64,000 bases of DNA from DASPKM01 sp963817075 (GTDB taxonomy: Bacteria > Bacteroidota > Bacteroidia > Chitinophagales > Chitinophagaceae): positions 1-64,000 of the forward strand of contig CAWFMT010000007.1 of NCBI GenBank assembly GCA_963817075.1, written 5' to 3'. Below the pieces are notes generated by a model that was not told the DNA's origin, made no database searches, and was given only the letters and a program-made list of their open reading frames with translations. Numbering within the stretch: the first letter of the stretch is position 1; each line of letters starts with the position of its first letter. Shown piece by piece: positions 7,726 through 15,127 of the stretch. The position numbers were made by a program, and so were the translations under genes.

Positions 7726-8232
7726 ATGAAATTAAATGAAGCCAAAAATCAGTTCATTTCTTCATGGGGAGCCTTCGGATCACAATGGGGGATTAACCGC
7801 ACCATGGCACAAATTCATGCGCTATTGTTGATCAGTCCCGGACCATTAAGTGCCGATGAAATAATGGAAGAACTGAATATCAGTCGTGGTAATGCAAATA
7901 TGAATATCCGTGAGTTGATCAATTGGGGTTTGGTCCAAAGGACTTTGCAGGCAGGTGAAAGAAGGGAATTTTTCACAGCGGAAAAAGATATCTGGAAAGT
8001 AGTAAAGCAGATTGTGAAGGAAAGAAAGAAAAGAGAACTGGAACCAATGTTGAAATTACTGGACGACCTCGGCGAGGTTGAAGGTGATAAAAAAGACAAG
8101 GAAGTAAAATCATTTCTGGAAACCATATCGAGCATAAAAAAGCTTGGCACCCAGGCTGACAAAACCTTCGACGTTATGGTGAAAGCCGATGAAAATTGGT
8201 TCGTGGGCGGGCTGATGAAATTCTTTAAATAA
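7726..8232 (+). CDS. GbsR/MarR family transcriptional regulator
   Basis: A 168-residue winged-helix regulator. The N-terminal WGAFGSQWGINRTMAQIHAL and LSADEIMEELNISRGNANM contain the HTH, and LINWGLVQR..GERREFF the wing. The C-terminal third is a charged dimerisation helix. This is the Bacteroidota GbsR branch, normally a ligand-responsive repressor of its own operon. A perfect palindrome overlaps its promoter. It is followed after 24 bp by a small membrane protein and then a DCC1-like protein, presumably its regulated genes. The ligand is unknown. Confidence 0.9.
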   Translation: MKLNEAKNQFISSWGAFGSQWGINRTMAQIHALLLISPGPLSADEIMEELNISRGNANMNIRELINWGLVQRTLQAGERREFFTAEKDIWKVVKQIVKERKKRELEPMLKLLDDLGEVEGDKKDKEVKSFLETISSIKKLGTQADKTFDVMVKADENWFVGGLMKFFK

Positions 8233-8256
8233 TCAGAATCTATATAAAACTTTTTT

Positions 8257-8661
8257 ATGACATCGGTACGAAAAATGGATCTCCAGGCACAGATTGGGCT
8301 TGGTATTCTAATGGTGGCATCGATCCCATTTTTTATCTCTTATTTATTTCTTATCGGACTATTTATCCTTGGCATCTGGCAATTATTAAGTGCTGGTATC
8401 AACACTTCACTCTTTAACAGAACAGGGTTAGGAAAAAAAATACAGATCTATTGGATTATAGTTTCGATAGACCTCGGTTTGTTTTTCATTAGCTGGCTCT
8501 TAAGTTCAGATACAAAAGAGAATTTTCTTTCCGTAATTGTATCCTTCGCACTAATTGCTGCTATAGGCATAGCGATTTACTATTTGATAATATACCGAAA
8601 GCTGATCACTCATTTAAAGTCGCGACAGGATATTAGTTGCTTTACAAAAACAAAATTCTAA
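8257..8661 (+). CDS. hypothetical four-helix membrane protein
   Basis: 134 residues, mostly hydrophobic, with helices near 12-45 (probably two), 63-83 and 88-112, and a short basic C-terminus. I do not recognise the family and see no catalytic motif. It sits between the GbsR regulator and the DCC1-like protein, with 24 bp and 2 bp gaps, so it is almost certainly cotranscribed with them. A redox- or stress-linked membrane role is suggested by context only. Confidence 0.75.
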   Translation: MTSVRKMDLQAQIGLGILMVASIPFFISYLFLIGLFILGIWQLLSAGINTSLFNRTGLGKKIQIYWIIVSIDLGLFFISWLLSSDTKENFLSVIVSFALIAAIGIAIYYLIIYRKLITHLKSRQDISCFTKTKF

Positions 8662-8663
8662 TC

Positions 8664-9488
8664 ATGGCTACCAGGATAATTATCTATGACGATTATTGTC
8701 CGCTTTGCAGCTGGTACACCGGACTATTTGTAAAGACTGGCTTTTTGGAACAGGATGGAAGGAGAGAATTCTCCTCCCTTGATCCTTCTCTCTTAGCTAT
8801 GATTGATAGTGAAAAGGGCAAGGCACAGATTCCACTCATCGACCTTGATAAGAAAAAGGTGTTTTATGGGGTGGATGCGCTTCTGGAAATTCTGGCTACC
8901 AAATTTCCATTGATAAAAACAGTAGGAAACCTAAAGTTTGTGAATTGGGGAATAAGAAGAATTTACAAATTGATATCATTCAACAGGAAAGTAATTGTTG
9001 GAAAAAAATGTGGAACGGGAAAATTTGATTGTTCACCAGAATTCAGCTTTCGGTATAGACTGATATTCATGTTGCTTTTCCTGATGTTTAATACACTGAT
9101 GCTTGGTCCAATTCATGACCAGATCCTTACTAAACTTTCATTCTATCATTTAGAATATTCTGTATTGCAGCTTGGGCATTTGGTTTTTGTTGCAGTTAAT
9201 TGTCTCCTCGCATTTTCCTTCCAAAGACAAAAAGCGATTGAGTATCTGGGGCAGATAAATATGCTGGCATTTCTAGCTATTATCTTATTGTCGCCTCTTT
9301 TGATGATAAACATGATGCTGGAAGCAGGGGATTTTTTCACTACAATTTACCTTATCAGTCTTACGATCTTCATTCTCCATGAATATATCAGAAGGATGGA
9401 ATTCCTGAATATCATTTCTGAGCATCGAGTGATCGCATCAATCAATCTTGCATGCATATTTGGATTTATAGTTTTTGTGTTCAAATGA
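8664..9488 (+). CDS. DCC1-like thiol-disulfide oxidoreductase (DUF393) with membrane domain
   Basis: 274 residues from ATG 8664. An upstream TTG at 8637 is less likely because it would overlap the previous gene and only adds a non-conserved leader. Residues 5-15, IIIYDDYCPLC, hold the Asp-rich strand and the CxxC pair (Cys12, Cys15) of the DUF393/DCC family, whose thioredoxin-like part spans about 1-110. From about 130 on there are some five membrane helices, an unusual extension for this family. The expected role is thiol-disulfide exchange at or near the inner membrane. It is the last gene of the GbsR operon. Confidence 0.85.
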   Translation: MATRIIIYDDYCPLCSWYTGLFVKTGFLEQDGRREFSSLDPSLLAMIDSEKGKAQIPLIDLDKKKVFYGVDALLEILATKFPLIKTVGNLKFVNWGIRRIYKLISFNRKVIVGKKCGTGKFDCSPEFSFRYRLIFMLLFLMFNTLMLGPIHDQILTKLSFYHLEYSVLQLGHLVFVAVNCLLAFSFQRQKAIEYLGQINMLAFLAIILLSPLLMINMMLEAGDFFTTIYLISLTIFILHEYIRRMEFLNIISEHRVIASINLACIFGFIVFVFK

Positions 9489-9581
9489 TTATATCCTGAA
9501 ACTCCAAACCTGCGATCAGCCGCCCCAGGGAGAATGGAATTAGTAATTAGGAATTGGGATTTGGGTAATAAGGTCCTCCAA

Positions 9582-9609
9582 CCCTAAACCCGAAACCCTA
9601 AACCCGAAA
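9582..9609. repeat. two tandem 14-bp copies
   Basis: The unit CCCTAAACCCGAAA occurs twice in exact tandem between the DCC1-like and CoA-binding genes. Related strings (CGGGTTTCGAG, TTTCGGGTTTCAAG) appear at 15055, 25627 and 26627, so this is part of a dispersed low-complexity family. Nothing else is recognised in this 160-bp gap. Confidence 0.7.
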
Positions 9610-9648
9610 CTTTCTAAACCTTGGAATGGTAGTTGGTAGCTTTATAGA

Positions 9649-10011
9649 ATGGCAAAGAAAACATTAGTACTTGGAGCTTCAAGTAATCCCGCCCGGTACA
9701 GCTATCTGGCTATCAACAGGTTAGTTAACCACCAACACCCCGTGGTTGCTGTAGGCAAGAGGGAGGGCATTGTGTCCGGAATACCCATTCAAAAAACCCT
9801 TCCTGAGATTGAAGACCTGGATACTGTTACCTTATATCTCAACCCTTTAAACCAAAAAATGTATTACGACTACATAATTACACTTAAGCCTAAAAGAATC
9901 ATTTTTAATCCGGGTACTGAAAATGATGAATTAGCCGTTTTAGCCCAGAGGAATGGTATCAAAACCCTGGAAGCCTGTACTCTGGTAATGCTAGGCACGG
10001 GTCAATATTAA
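9649..10011 (+). CDS. CoA-binding domain protein (YccU-like)
   Basis: 120 residues forming a single Rossmann-type CoA-binding domain: VLGASSNPARYSYLA at the nucleotide loop, HPVVAVGKREG, then NPGTENDELA and EACTLVMLGTGQY at the end. Length and motifs match the stand-alone CoA_binding_2 proteins. These proteins bind CoA or a related nucleotide and may regulate or detoxify; no catalytic function is established. It is a single gene flanked by non-coding sequence. Confidence 0.88.
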   Translation: MAKKTLVLGASSNPARYSYLAINRLVNHQHPVVAVGKREGIVSGIPIQKTLPEIEDLDTVTLYLNPLNQKMYYDYIITLKPKRIIFNPGTENDELAVLAQRNGIKTLEACTLVMLGTGQY

Positions 10012-10066
10012 GATCCCAGTCGTTTTCTCCCATTCCAATTAAAATCCTTAACTCCTAAAGTATCCA

Positions 10067-10525
10067 ATGAAGAACGTTTACAAGACGGGTTGCTTTGCAA
10101 TCCTCATGTTTATAGCCTCTTCGCTCAAGGCCCAGGTTGCGCCTCCATTAAATCAGCAAGCCGCTGAGAAGCCACAACTTTTTAAGAGCCTTCCGGCTAA
10201 GATGCAATTCCATCTGAATAGTATTCAAGCACTGTTTTCCACGAAGACCTTAGAGAAATTTGATATCAAGTTGGATAACTCCCTGGCATTGGAGGGTACG
10301 GTGATTGAAGTTGTTCAAAGGAGTAAACAATTGGTGAGCATGAATCTTAGGTTAACCTCCTTCCCCGATGCATTATTCAACCTATCAAGAATAAGTGAAA
10401 ATGGAATTGTCAAATACACAGGAAGAATCCTGAGTAAGGACCACGGAGATATTTATCTGCTGACGTATGAAAATGGCAATTATTTTTTCATCAAACAACA
10501 GCTAAAGTTCACGATGGTAGAATAA
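10067..10525 (+). CDS. hypothetical secreted protein (152 aa)
   Basis: Starts with a signal peptide ending SSLKAQ (about residues 1-22). The mature domain of about 130 residues has LEGTVIEVVQRSKQLVSMNLRL and ends in alternating strands (GDIYLLTYENGNYFFIKQQL). I do not recognise a family. It ends 32 bp before a secreted zinc metalloprotease on the same strand, so it is probably cotranscribed and could be a chaperone, propeptide-like inhibitor or partner of that protease. That is inference from position and size. Confidence 0.7.
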   Translation: MKNVYKTGCFAILMFIASSLKAQVAPPLNQQAAEKPQLFKSLPAKMQFHLNSIQALFSTKTLEKFDIKLDNSLALEGTVIEVVQRSKQLVSMNLRLTSFPDALFNLSRISENGIVKYTGRILSKDHGDIYLLTYENGNYFFIKQQLKFTMVE

Positions 10526-10557
10526 AAGAGATTTTTACTGTATTCAATATCCTTCTT

Positions 10558-12147
10558 ATGAAACCCTTTAGATCCGTTCTTGTGATGGTCTTGTCTTTGA
10601 TCGCCCTAATTGGTCGTGCGCAAGTACCAGTAATGAACAGCAATCCAACAGCTTCGGCAACTGTGTATCTTGATTTTGATGGAGAATATGTGGCCGGAAC
10701 TTCCTGGAATTGGAACGGGCCTATTGATGCCCAAGCCGCTGTATTATCTACCGCAGCTATTACTGAAATATTCAACAGGGTAGCAGAAGATTATAGAATT
10801 TTCAATATAAATATTACTACCCAAGCCTCAGTTTTTGCTTCTGCTCCCTCAGGAAAAAGAATTCATGTAATTGTAACATCTACTAGTGCCTGGTATGGTA
10901 ATGCAGGTGGAGTAGGATTTGTGGGATCTTTCACCTGGCCTGATGATACTCCAGTCTGGGTCTTCAGTAATCTCCTGGGAAATAACATAAAATATGTGGC
11001 CGAAGCCTGTTCACATGAAGTTGGACATTCATTGGGCTTACAGCACCAAAGCAGTTATAATGCATCCTGTTCAAAGACCGCTGAATATTCTGTTGGGCAG
11101 GGTTCCGGCGAAATAGGATGGGCGCCCATTATGGGAGTTGGATATTATAAGAATCTTACGACCTGGAATTATGGGCCTAACAGTTTGGGTTGCGGTTCAA
11201 TGCAAGATGATATAGCATTGGTGGGAGGGCCCGACAATGGTTTTGGTTTAAGAACTGATGACCACAAAGATGTTGTTAACCAGGCAACCAATATCATCCT
11301 AAATGGTGTGACATTTTCAGCAGAGGGAATTATCAATTCAGGAGCAGATAAGGATGTATTCAAATTAGTATTACCTGGCAATTATAACGTTCGACTTACA
11401 GCAATCCCAAGGAATGTTGGAAATTCAAACGAAGGAGCAAATGTTGATATAAAAGTTTCATTAATCAATAAGAAGGGGGACACACTGGGAACTTACAATC
11501 CGAGTGATTTGCTCAATGTTGGAATGGATACCAATCTTGTGAGTGGCACATATTATTTGGTTGCAGAAGGAGTTGGAAATATAAACCTGGGGGACAATCT
11601 CAGTCTTGGATATTACTCCATTGCAGGATCATTTAATTCCGCTCTGGCCCTTAAGAAAATAAGTCTTGCGGGATTCGTTGATAAGGATATTCATTCATTG
11701 AATTGGACAGGAATTCCTGATGAACGCTTGAAGGAATTCGTACTTCAATCTTCAGAAGATGGAAAAAGTTTTAAACCATTATTATTACTTGCATCAAGTC
11801 AGTTTTCGGCAAACTATCAGCCTATAACATCCCAAAAATTATTTTATAGGATCAAAGCTCTGAGTGCGCTTGATGGCACAGCATACTATTCCAACATAAT
11901 TGCATTGCAAACAGGAAACCTGAAAGGCAATCCAACTCAAATTACAGTGGTTAAGAACAGTCTTCAGATCAATAGCTTCGGCAACTACCCATATCAGATA
12001 ATACAAGCTAATGGCCAGTTAATCCGATCAGGAAAACTTGTGAAGGGTTTGAATTCGATTCAATTGCCTTCAACACTTACTGGAGTATTTCTGACAAGAG
12101 TATTTACCCCGGATCAGACCTACACTGAAAAGCTAATCAAACAATAA
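10558..12147 (+). CDS. secreted zinc metalloprotease with T9SS sorting domain
   Basis: 529 residues. The signal peptide ends IGRAQ (about 21). The extended zinc motif HEVGHSLGLQH gives ligands His153, His157 and His163 with catalytic Glu154, the metzincin arrangement. WAPIMGVGYY shortly after is a candidate Met-turn. Residues about 230-360 look like a pre-peptidase C-terminal beta-sandwich (DKDVFKLVLP). The final 70 residues, ending TYTEKLIKQ, have the GQLIRSGKL..G.NSIQLPS pattern of the type A Por-secretion C-terminal domain. It is expected to be exported by type IX secretion and act extracellularly. Substrate is unknown. Confidence 0.9.
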   Translation: MKPFRSVLVMVLSLIALIGRAQVPVMNSNPTASATVYLDFDGEYVAGTSWNWNGPIDAQAAVLSTAAITEIFNRVAEDYRIFNINITTQASVFASAPSGKRIHVIVTSTSAWYGNAGGVGFVGSFTWPDDTPVWVFSNLLGNNIKYVAEACSHEVGHSLGLQHQSSYNASCSKTAEYSVGQGSGEIGWAPIMGVGYYKNLTTWNYGPNSLGCGSMQDDIALVGGPDNGFGLRTDDHKDVVNQATNIILNGVTFSAEGIINSGADKDVFKLVLPGNYNVRLTAIPRNVGNSNEGANVDIKVSLINKKGDTLGTYNPSDLLNVGMDTNLVSGTYYLVAEGVGNINLGDNLSLGYYSIAGSFNSALALKKISLAGFVDKDIHSLNWTGIPDERLKEFVLQSSEDGKSFKPLLLLASSQFSANYQPITSQKLFYRIKALSALDGTAYYSNIIALQTGNLKGNPTQITVVKNSLQINSFGNYPYQIIQANGQLIRSGKLVKGLNSIQLPSTLTGVFLTRVFTPDQTYTEKLIKQ

Positions 12148-12169
12148 ATCCGTGCTCTTCTTCATAACC

Positions 12170-12206
12170 AAAGGATTTTTCGTTAAATTCGAAAAATCCT
12201 TTTTTC
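12170..12206. terminator. strong intrinsic terminator after the metalloprotease gene
   Basis: A perfect 13-bp stem, AAAGGATTTTTCG / CGAAAAATCCTTT, with a 7-nt loop and a following T-run. It ends two bases before the start of the YkuK-like gene at 12208, so that gene must have its promoter within or right next to the hairpin, or depend on readthrough. Confidence 0.85.
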
Positions 12207-12207
12207 T

Positions 12208-12681
12208 ATGTTATGGAGAAAATTTAATGGCGACCCGATTGATCTTCCGATTAACGATGCTGTTGAACATGCTATCCGCCGTGAAACAGAAAAGGGCTAT
12301 CATCTCAAGGTTTGTATCGGTACAGATTCCCAGGTAAAAGGTTCCGAAACTGAATTTGCAACTGTAATTGTTTTTCTGCGTGAAGGACATGGAGGTTTCA
12401 TGTTTATACACAACGAAAAAACAAAACAGCAATACAGTATTAAGGAACGCATGCTTGTAGAAGTAGCCAAAAGCATTGAGATCGCTTATGAATTGTGTAA
12501 CCTTTTCACACGTTACGATGTGGACATGGAAGTGCATGCTGACATCAACACCAATCCACACTTCAAGAGCAATGATGCATTAAAGGAAGCAATGGGCTAC
12601 ATTCTTGGAATGGGGTTTGCCTTCAAAGCAAAACCCGAAGCCTTTGCCAGCAGTAGCTGCGCGAATAAGGTGGTTAATTGA
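12208..12681 (+). CDS. YkuK-like (DUF458) RNase H-fold protein
   Basis: 157 residues. KVCIGTDSQVKG near residue 40 carries an Asp in the first strand of an RNase H-like fold, and MEVHADINTNPHFKSN plus EAMGYILGMGF match the DUF458/YkuK family. Members are thought to be ribonuclease H-like, but their biological role is unproven. The ATG at 12208 directly follows the terminator hairpin of the preceding gene. A larger frame in another register (12152-12337) is an artefact of the hairpin region. Confidence 0.85.
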   Translation: MLWRKFNGDPIDLPINDAVEHAIRRETEKGYHLKVCIGTDSQVKGSETEFATVIVFLREGHGGFMFIHNEKTKQQYSIKERMLVEVAKSIEIAYELCNLFTRYDVDMEVHADINTNPHFKSNDALKEAMGYILGMGFAFKAKPEAFASSSCANKVVN

Positions 12682-12692
12682 TAGACGAATGC

Positions 12693-12726
12693 AGAGGTCA
12701 GATGTCAAAAGTCGGAGGTCGGAAGT
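12693..12726. repeat. phased GGTCGGAAGT-type repeat, reverse-oriented copy
   Basis: GAGGTCAGATGTCAAAAGTC followed by GGAGGTCGGAAGT is the reverse complement of the TTCTGACTTCCGA family at 13523, 15078 and 52400. It lies between the YkuK-like gene and the end of engB. The rest of this gap is AT-rich with direct repeats of TCACG. Confidence 0.6.
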
Positions 12727-12763
12727 TAATTAGATTTTCGATTCACGTCTCACGAATTACGAC

Positions 12764-13412
12764 TCACGTCTTGAGATTCTCATTCATACTCTCAATATGC
12801 TTCAGCAGTTTTTCCCGACCTGTTTTTTTTGTGGCGCTGGTTACGAAGTGAGGCGGCAGGAATTCCCAGTCTTTACGCATTTCCTCAAGGAATAATTTCA
12901 CATTCTTGCTTACAACGCGTTGCGTTTCTTTGTCCGACTTTGTAAAGACAAGGCTAAATGGCACTTCCCATTTGCCTAATTGATTTATGAAGGCCAGATC
13001 GATTTTTTGGGGCTCATGTCTGACTATCGATCAGAATAAAAACATTGGCTAAATTTTCCCGCTTCCTTAAATAATTTTCGATCATTTGTTCCCATCTTCT
13101 TCTTGAATTTTGCGAAACTTTCGCGAAACCATACCCAGGCAGATCAACCAGATACCAGACATCCGATTTTTTTCCAATCGCGCCATGCTCTGGATCACCT
13201 GGGAGACTTTCAACTATAAAATGATTGATCAATTGTGTTTTGCCTGGAGCAGATGAGGTTTTCGCCAGCTTTTGATTGTCCATAAGCATATTGATCAAAG
13301 AGGATTTTCCAACATTGCTTCTTCCGATAAATGCATACTCTGGTTTATCAGGCTTCGGTGCCTGTTTGAAATCCGGACTGCTTATTACGTATTCTGCAGA
13401 CTTGATGAGCAT
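12764..13412 (-). pseudogene. engB: ribosome-biogenesis GTPase EngB (YihA/YsxC), single-base frameshift
   Basis: The coding path is interrupted once. The first frame runs from ATG 13412 (MLIKSAEYVI) through G1 GRSNVGKSS, G2-type APGKTQLINHF, and G3 DLPGYGFAK to FILIDSQT and a TGA at 13014-13016. One base later the frame continues RHEPQKIDLAFINQLG, then G4 TKSDK and G5 TSATKKTG, ending at 12764. The extra base lies near 13021-13026. The total span is one nucleotide more than a multiple of three, and the joined protein has the normal length of about 215 residues. EngB assembles the large ribosomal subunit and is essential in many bacteria, so a real knockout is unlikely. An assembly indel is the simplest explanation. 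Confidence 0.85.
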
Positions 13413-13475
13413 GGTGCAAGTTACTTGGAGAGTGGGAGAGTTTGAATGTTTGAGAGTTTGATTGTTTGAATGTTT

Positions 13476-13515
13476 TTTAACCGCAAAGGCGCAATGACGC
13501 GAAGTTTCGCTAAGA
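13476..13515. repeat. dispersed palindromic element, left half copy
   Basis: TTTAACCGCAAAGGCGCAAT with the following GACGCGAAGTTTCGC matches the left arm of the full elements at 4274 and 52989. The right arm GCGGTTAAA is absent. It lies upstream of menG/ubiE. Confidence 0.7.
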
Positions 13516-13522
13516 TTCTTTA

Positions 13523-13561
13523 CTTCCGACATCCGACATCTGACCTCCGACTTCTGACTTC
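13523..13561. repeat. 7-nt-phased TTCTGACTTCCGA repeat
   Basis: Alternating CTTCCGA, CATCCGA, CATCTGA, CCTCCGA and CTTCTGA heptamers. Similar arrays occur at 15078-15113 and 52400-52429, in each case just upstream of a gene start, and inverted at 12693. Confidence 0.7.
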
Positions 13562-13586
13562 GTTCTTCGTCTTACCTTCGCAGCGC

Positions 13587-14342
13587 ATGGCTGAAACCTT
13601 ACCACATAAGTCTGTTGTACCATATAAAGGATCAAAAGAGAGCAAGAAAAGGCAGGTTGCTGAGATGTTCGATAAGATTGCTTTCCGGTATGATTTCCTG
13701 AATCGTTTCTTGAGCTGTGGAATCGATATCCGCTGGAGGAAGAAGGCAATCAGAGAATTGGCAGATTTACATCCCAAGAGCATATTGGACGTTGCCACCG
13801 GCACTGCCGATGTGGCATTGTTGTTGTATCGCTACCTCCATCCCAGAAAAATCATAGGGATTGATATTTCTGAAGGGATGCTGGAGTTGGGTAGACAAAA
13901 GGTTGAGAAACAAAAGTTAAAGGAGATAATTGAGCTTCGGCAGGGCGATGCAGAGACAATAAACTTTCCTGAGAATTCGTTTGAAGCCATAACCGTAGCC
14001 TTTGGCGTACGAAATTTTGAAGACTTGCAGAAGGGATTAAGTGAGATGCTTAGGGTCTTAAAACCTGGTGGCAAAATGGTGATCCTGGAGTTTTCAAAAC
14101 CAAGACGACGAGTTTTTAAGGGGTTCTACAATTTCTATATGAATGTCTTAGCACCTCGGGCCGGAAAATGGTTATCTAAAAATAAAGACGCTTACCAATA
14201 TCTTACTGAATCCGTTAAAGCATTCCCTGATGGAGATCAATTTCTACTCATTTTGAAGCAAACAGGTTTTACCGATACCTATTTAAAAACGCTGAGTTTA
14301 GGAATATGCACAATTTATTGCGGCAGCAAAAGGATCTCTTGA
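13587..14342 (+). CDS. ubiE: demethylmenaquinone methyltransferase (UbiE/MenG)
   Basis: 251 residues from ATG 13587, chosen because MAETLPHKSVVPY precedes the conserved VAEMFDKIAFRYDFLNRFLS. SAM motif I is ILDVATGTADVA and the family signatures VAFGVRNFED and LRVLKPGGKMVILEFS are intact. It methylates the quinone ring in the last step of menaquinone synthesis; Bacteroidota use menaquinone, so menG is the functional name. The 3' end overlaps porT, a conserved pairing in this phylum. The longer upstream frame is repeat sequence, not protein. Confidence 0.93.
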   Translation: MAETLPHKSVVPYKGSKESKKRQVAEMFDKIAFRYDFLNRFLSCGIDIRWRKKAIRELADLHPKSILDVATGTADVALLLYRYLHPRKIIGIDISEGMLELGRQKVEKQKLKEIIELRQGDAETINFPENSFEAITVAFGVRNFEDLQKGLSEMLRVLKPGGKMVILEFSKPRRRVFKGFYNFYMNVLAPRAGKWLSKNKDAYQYLTESVKAFPDGDQFLLILKQTGFTDTYLKTLSLGICTIYCGSKRIS

Positions 14343-15049
14343 ACAAGGGAATAGTATTATTCTGCTTGCTTTTTACTTTTCAATCCATCCATGCACAGTT
14401 TCGTGATCAGCTTAATTTGCCCGATCATGATGATAAGCGTTATCATATTGGTATTGTAATCATGTCTGCAAGCAGTCGCTTTCAGATAAGCCAGCATCCA
14501 ATGTTTCTTGCTTCAGATAGCGTTCTTGTCAGTAGTCCTGAAAATTCATCCGGCGTTGGACTTGGAGGCATGCATACTTTTCGACTCTCTCCCCGCTTTG
14601 AAGCAAGAGTGGTATTCCCTCAGTTATTATTCGTGAATAAGGCAATTACATATCATACTACGAATTATGCCGACGGAAAAATTATTGAAGAAAAAAAGAA
14701 TATCGAATCGATAATGCTTGGTCTTCCAATTCAACTTAAGTTCCGGTCAGACAGGATAGGAAATTTTCGTGTATACATGATGGGTGGTGTGAAGTTTGAA
14801 TATGACCTGGCTTCCAAAGCTGCCGCAAGAAATGCCGAAGACCTCATAAAATTGAAAGGAGCCGATTTTGGAATTGAGGCAGGTATCGGCTTTAATTTCT
14901 ACATGCCCTATTTTATTCTCTCACCAGAGCTCAAGATCAGCAACGGGATCAGCAACTCACATAGCAGAGATGCTAATTTGAAATACTCCAATGTAATTGA
15001 TAAGCTCAACTCCAGGATGATCGTGTTCTCACTGATTTTTGAAGGGTAA
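14306..15049 (+). CDS. porT: PorT-family T9SS outer-membrane protein
   Basis: Up to 247 residues. A signal peptide GIVLFCLLFTFQSIHAQ precedes RDQLNLPDHDDKRYHIGI, the recognisable PorT start. The rest is an eight-strand-like outer-membrane barrel ending SRMIVFSLIFEG. PorT is required for type IX secretion in gliding and pathogenic Bacteroidota. The listed ATG overlaps menG by 37 bp. A TTG at 14339 overlapping the menG stop (TTGA) would give MNKGIVLFCLLF, a cleaner signal peptide, and may be the true start. The cargo proteins at 10558 and 35311 show why the system is needed. Confidence 0.88.
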   Translation: MHNLLRQQKDLLNKGIVLFCLLFTFQSIHAQFRDQLNLPDHDDKRYHIGIVIMSASSRFQISQHPMFLASDSVLVSSPENSSGVGLGGMHTFRLSPRFEARVVFPQLLFVNKAITYHTTNYADGKIIEEKKNIESIMLGLPIQLKFRSDRIGNFRVYMMGGVKFEYDLASKAAARNAEDLIKLKGADFGIEAGIGFNFYMPYFILSPELKISNGISNSHSRDANLKYSNVIDKLNSRMIVFSLIFEG

Positions 15050-15077
15050 ACGATTTCGGGTTTCGAGTTTTGTGTTG

Positions 15078-15113
15078 TCTTCTGACTTCCGACTTCTGAC
15101 TTCCGACTTCTTT
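15078..15113. repeat. 7-nt-phased TTCTGACTTCCGA repeat
   Basis: Two and a half alternations of CTTCTGA / CTTCCGA followed by CTTCTTTGTACTTTTATTTCG, ending immediately at the start of the AraC-type gene at 15128. Confidence 0.7.
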
Positions 15114-15127
15114 GTACTTTTATTTCG

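Noticed and set aside
12152..12337. 61-codon frame before the YkuK-like gene
   Set aside because: It reads across the terminator hairpin and then out of frame through the YkuK-like coding sequence.
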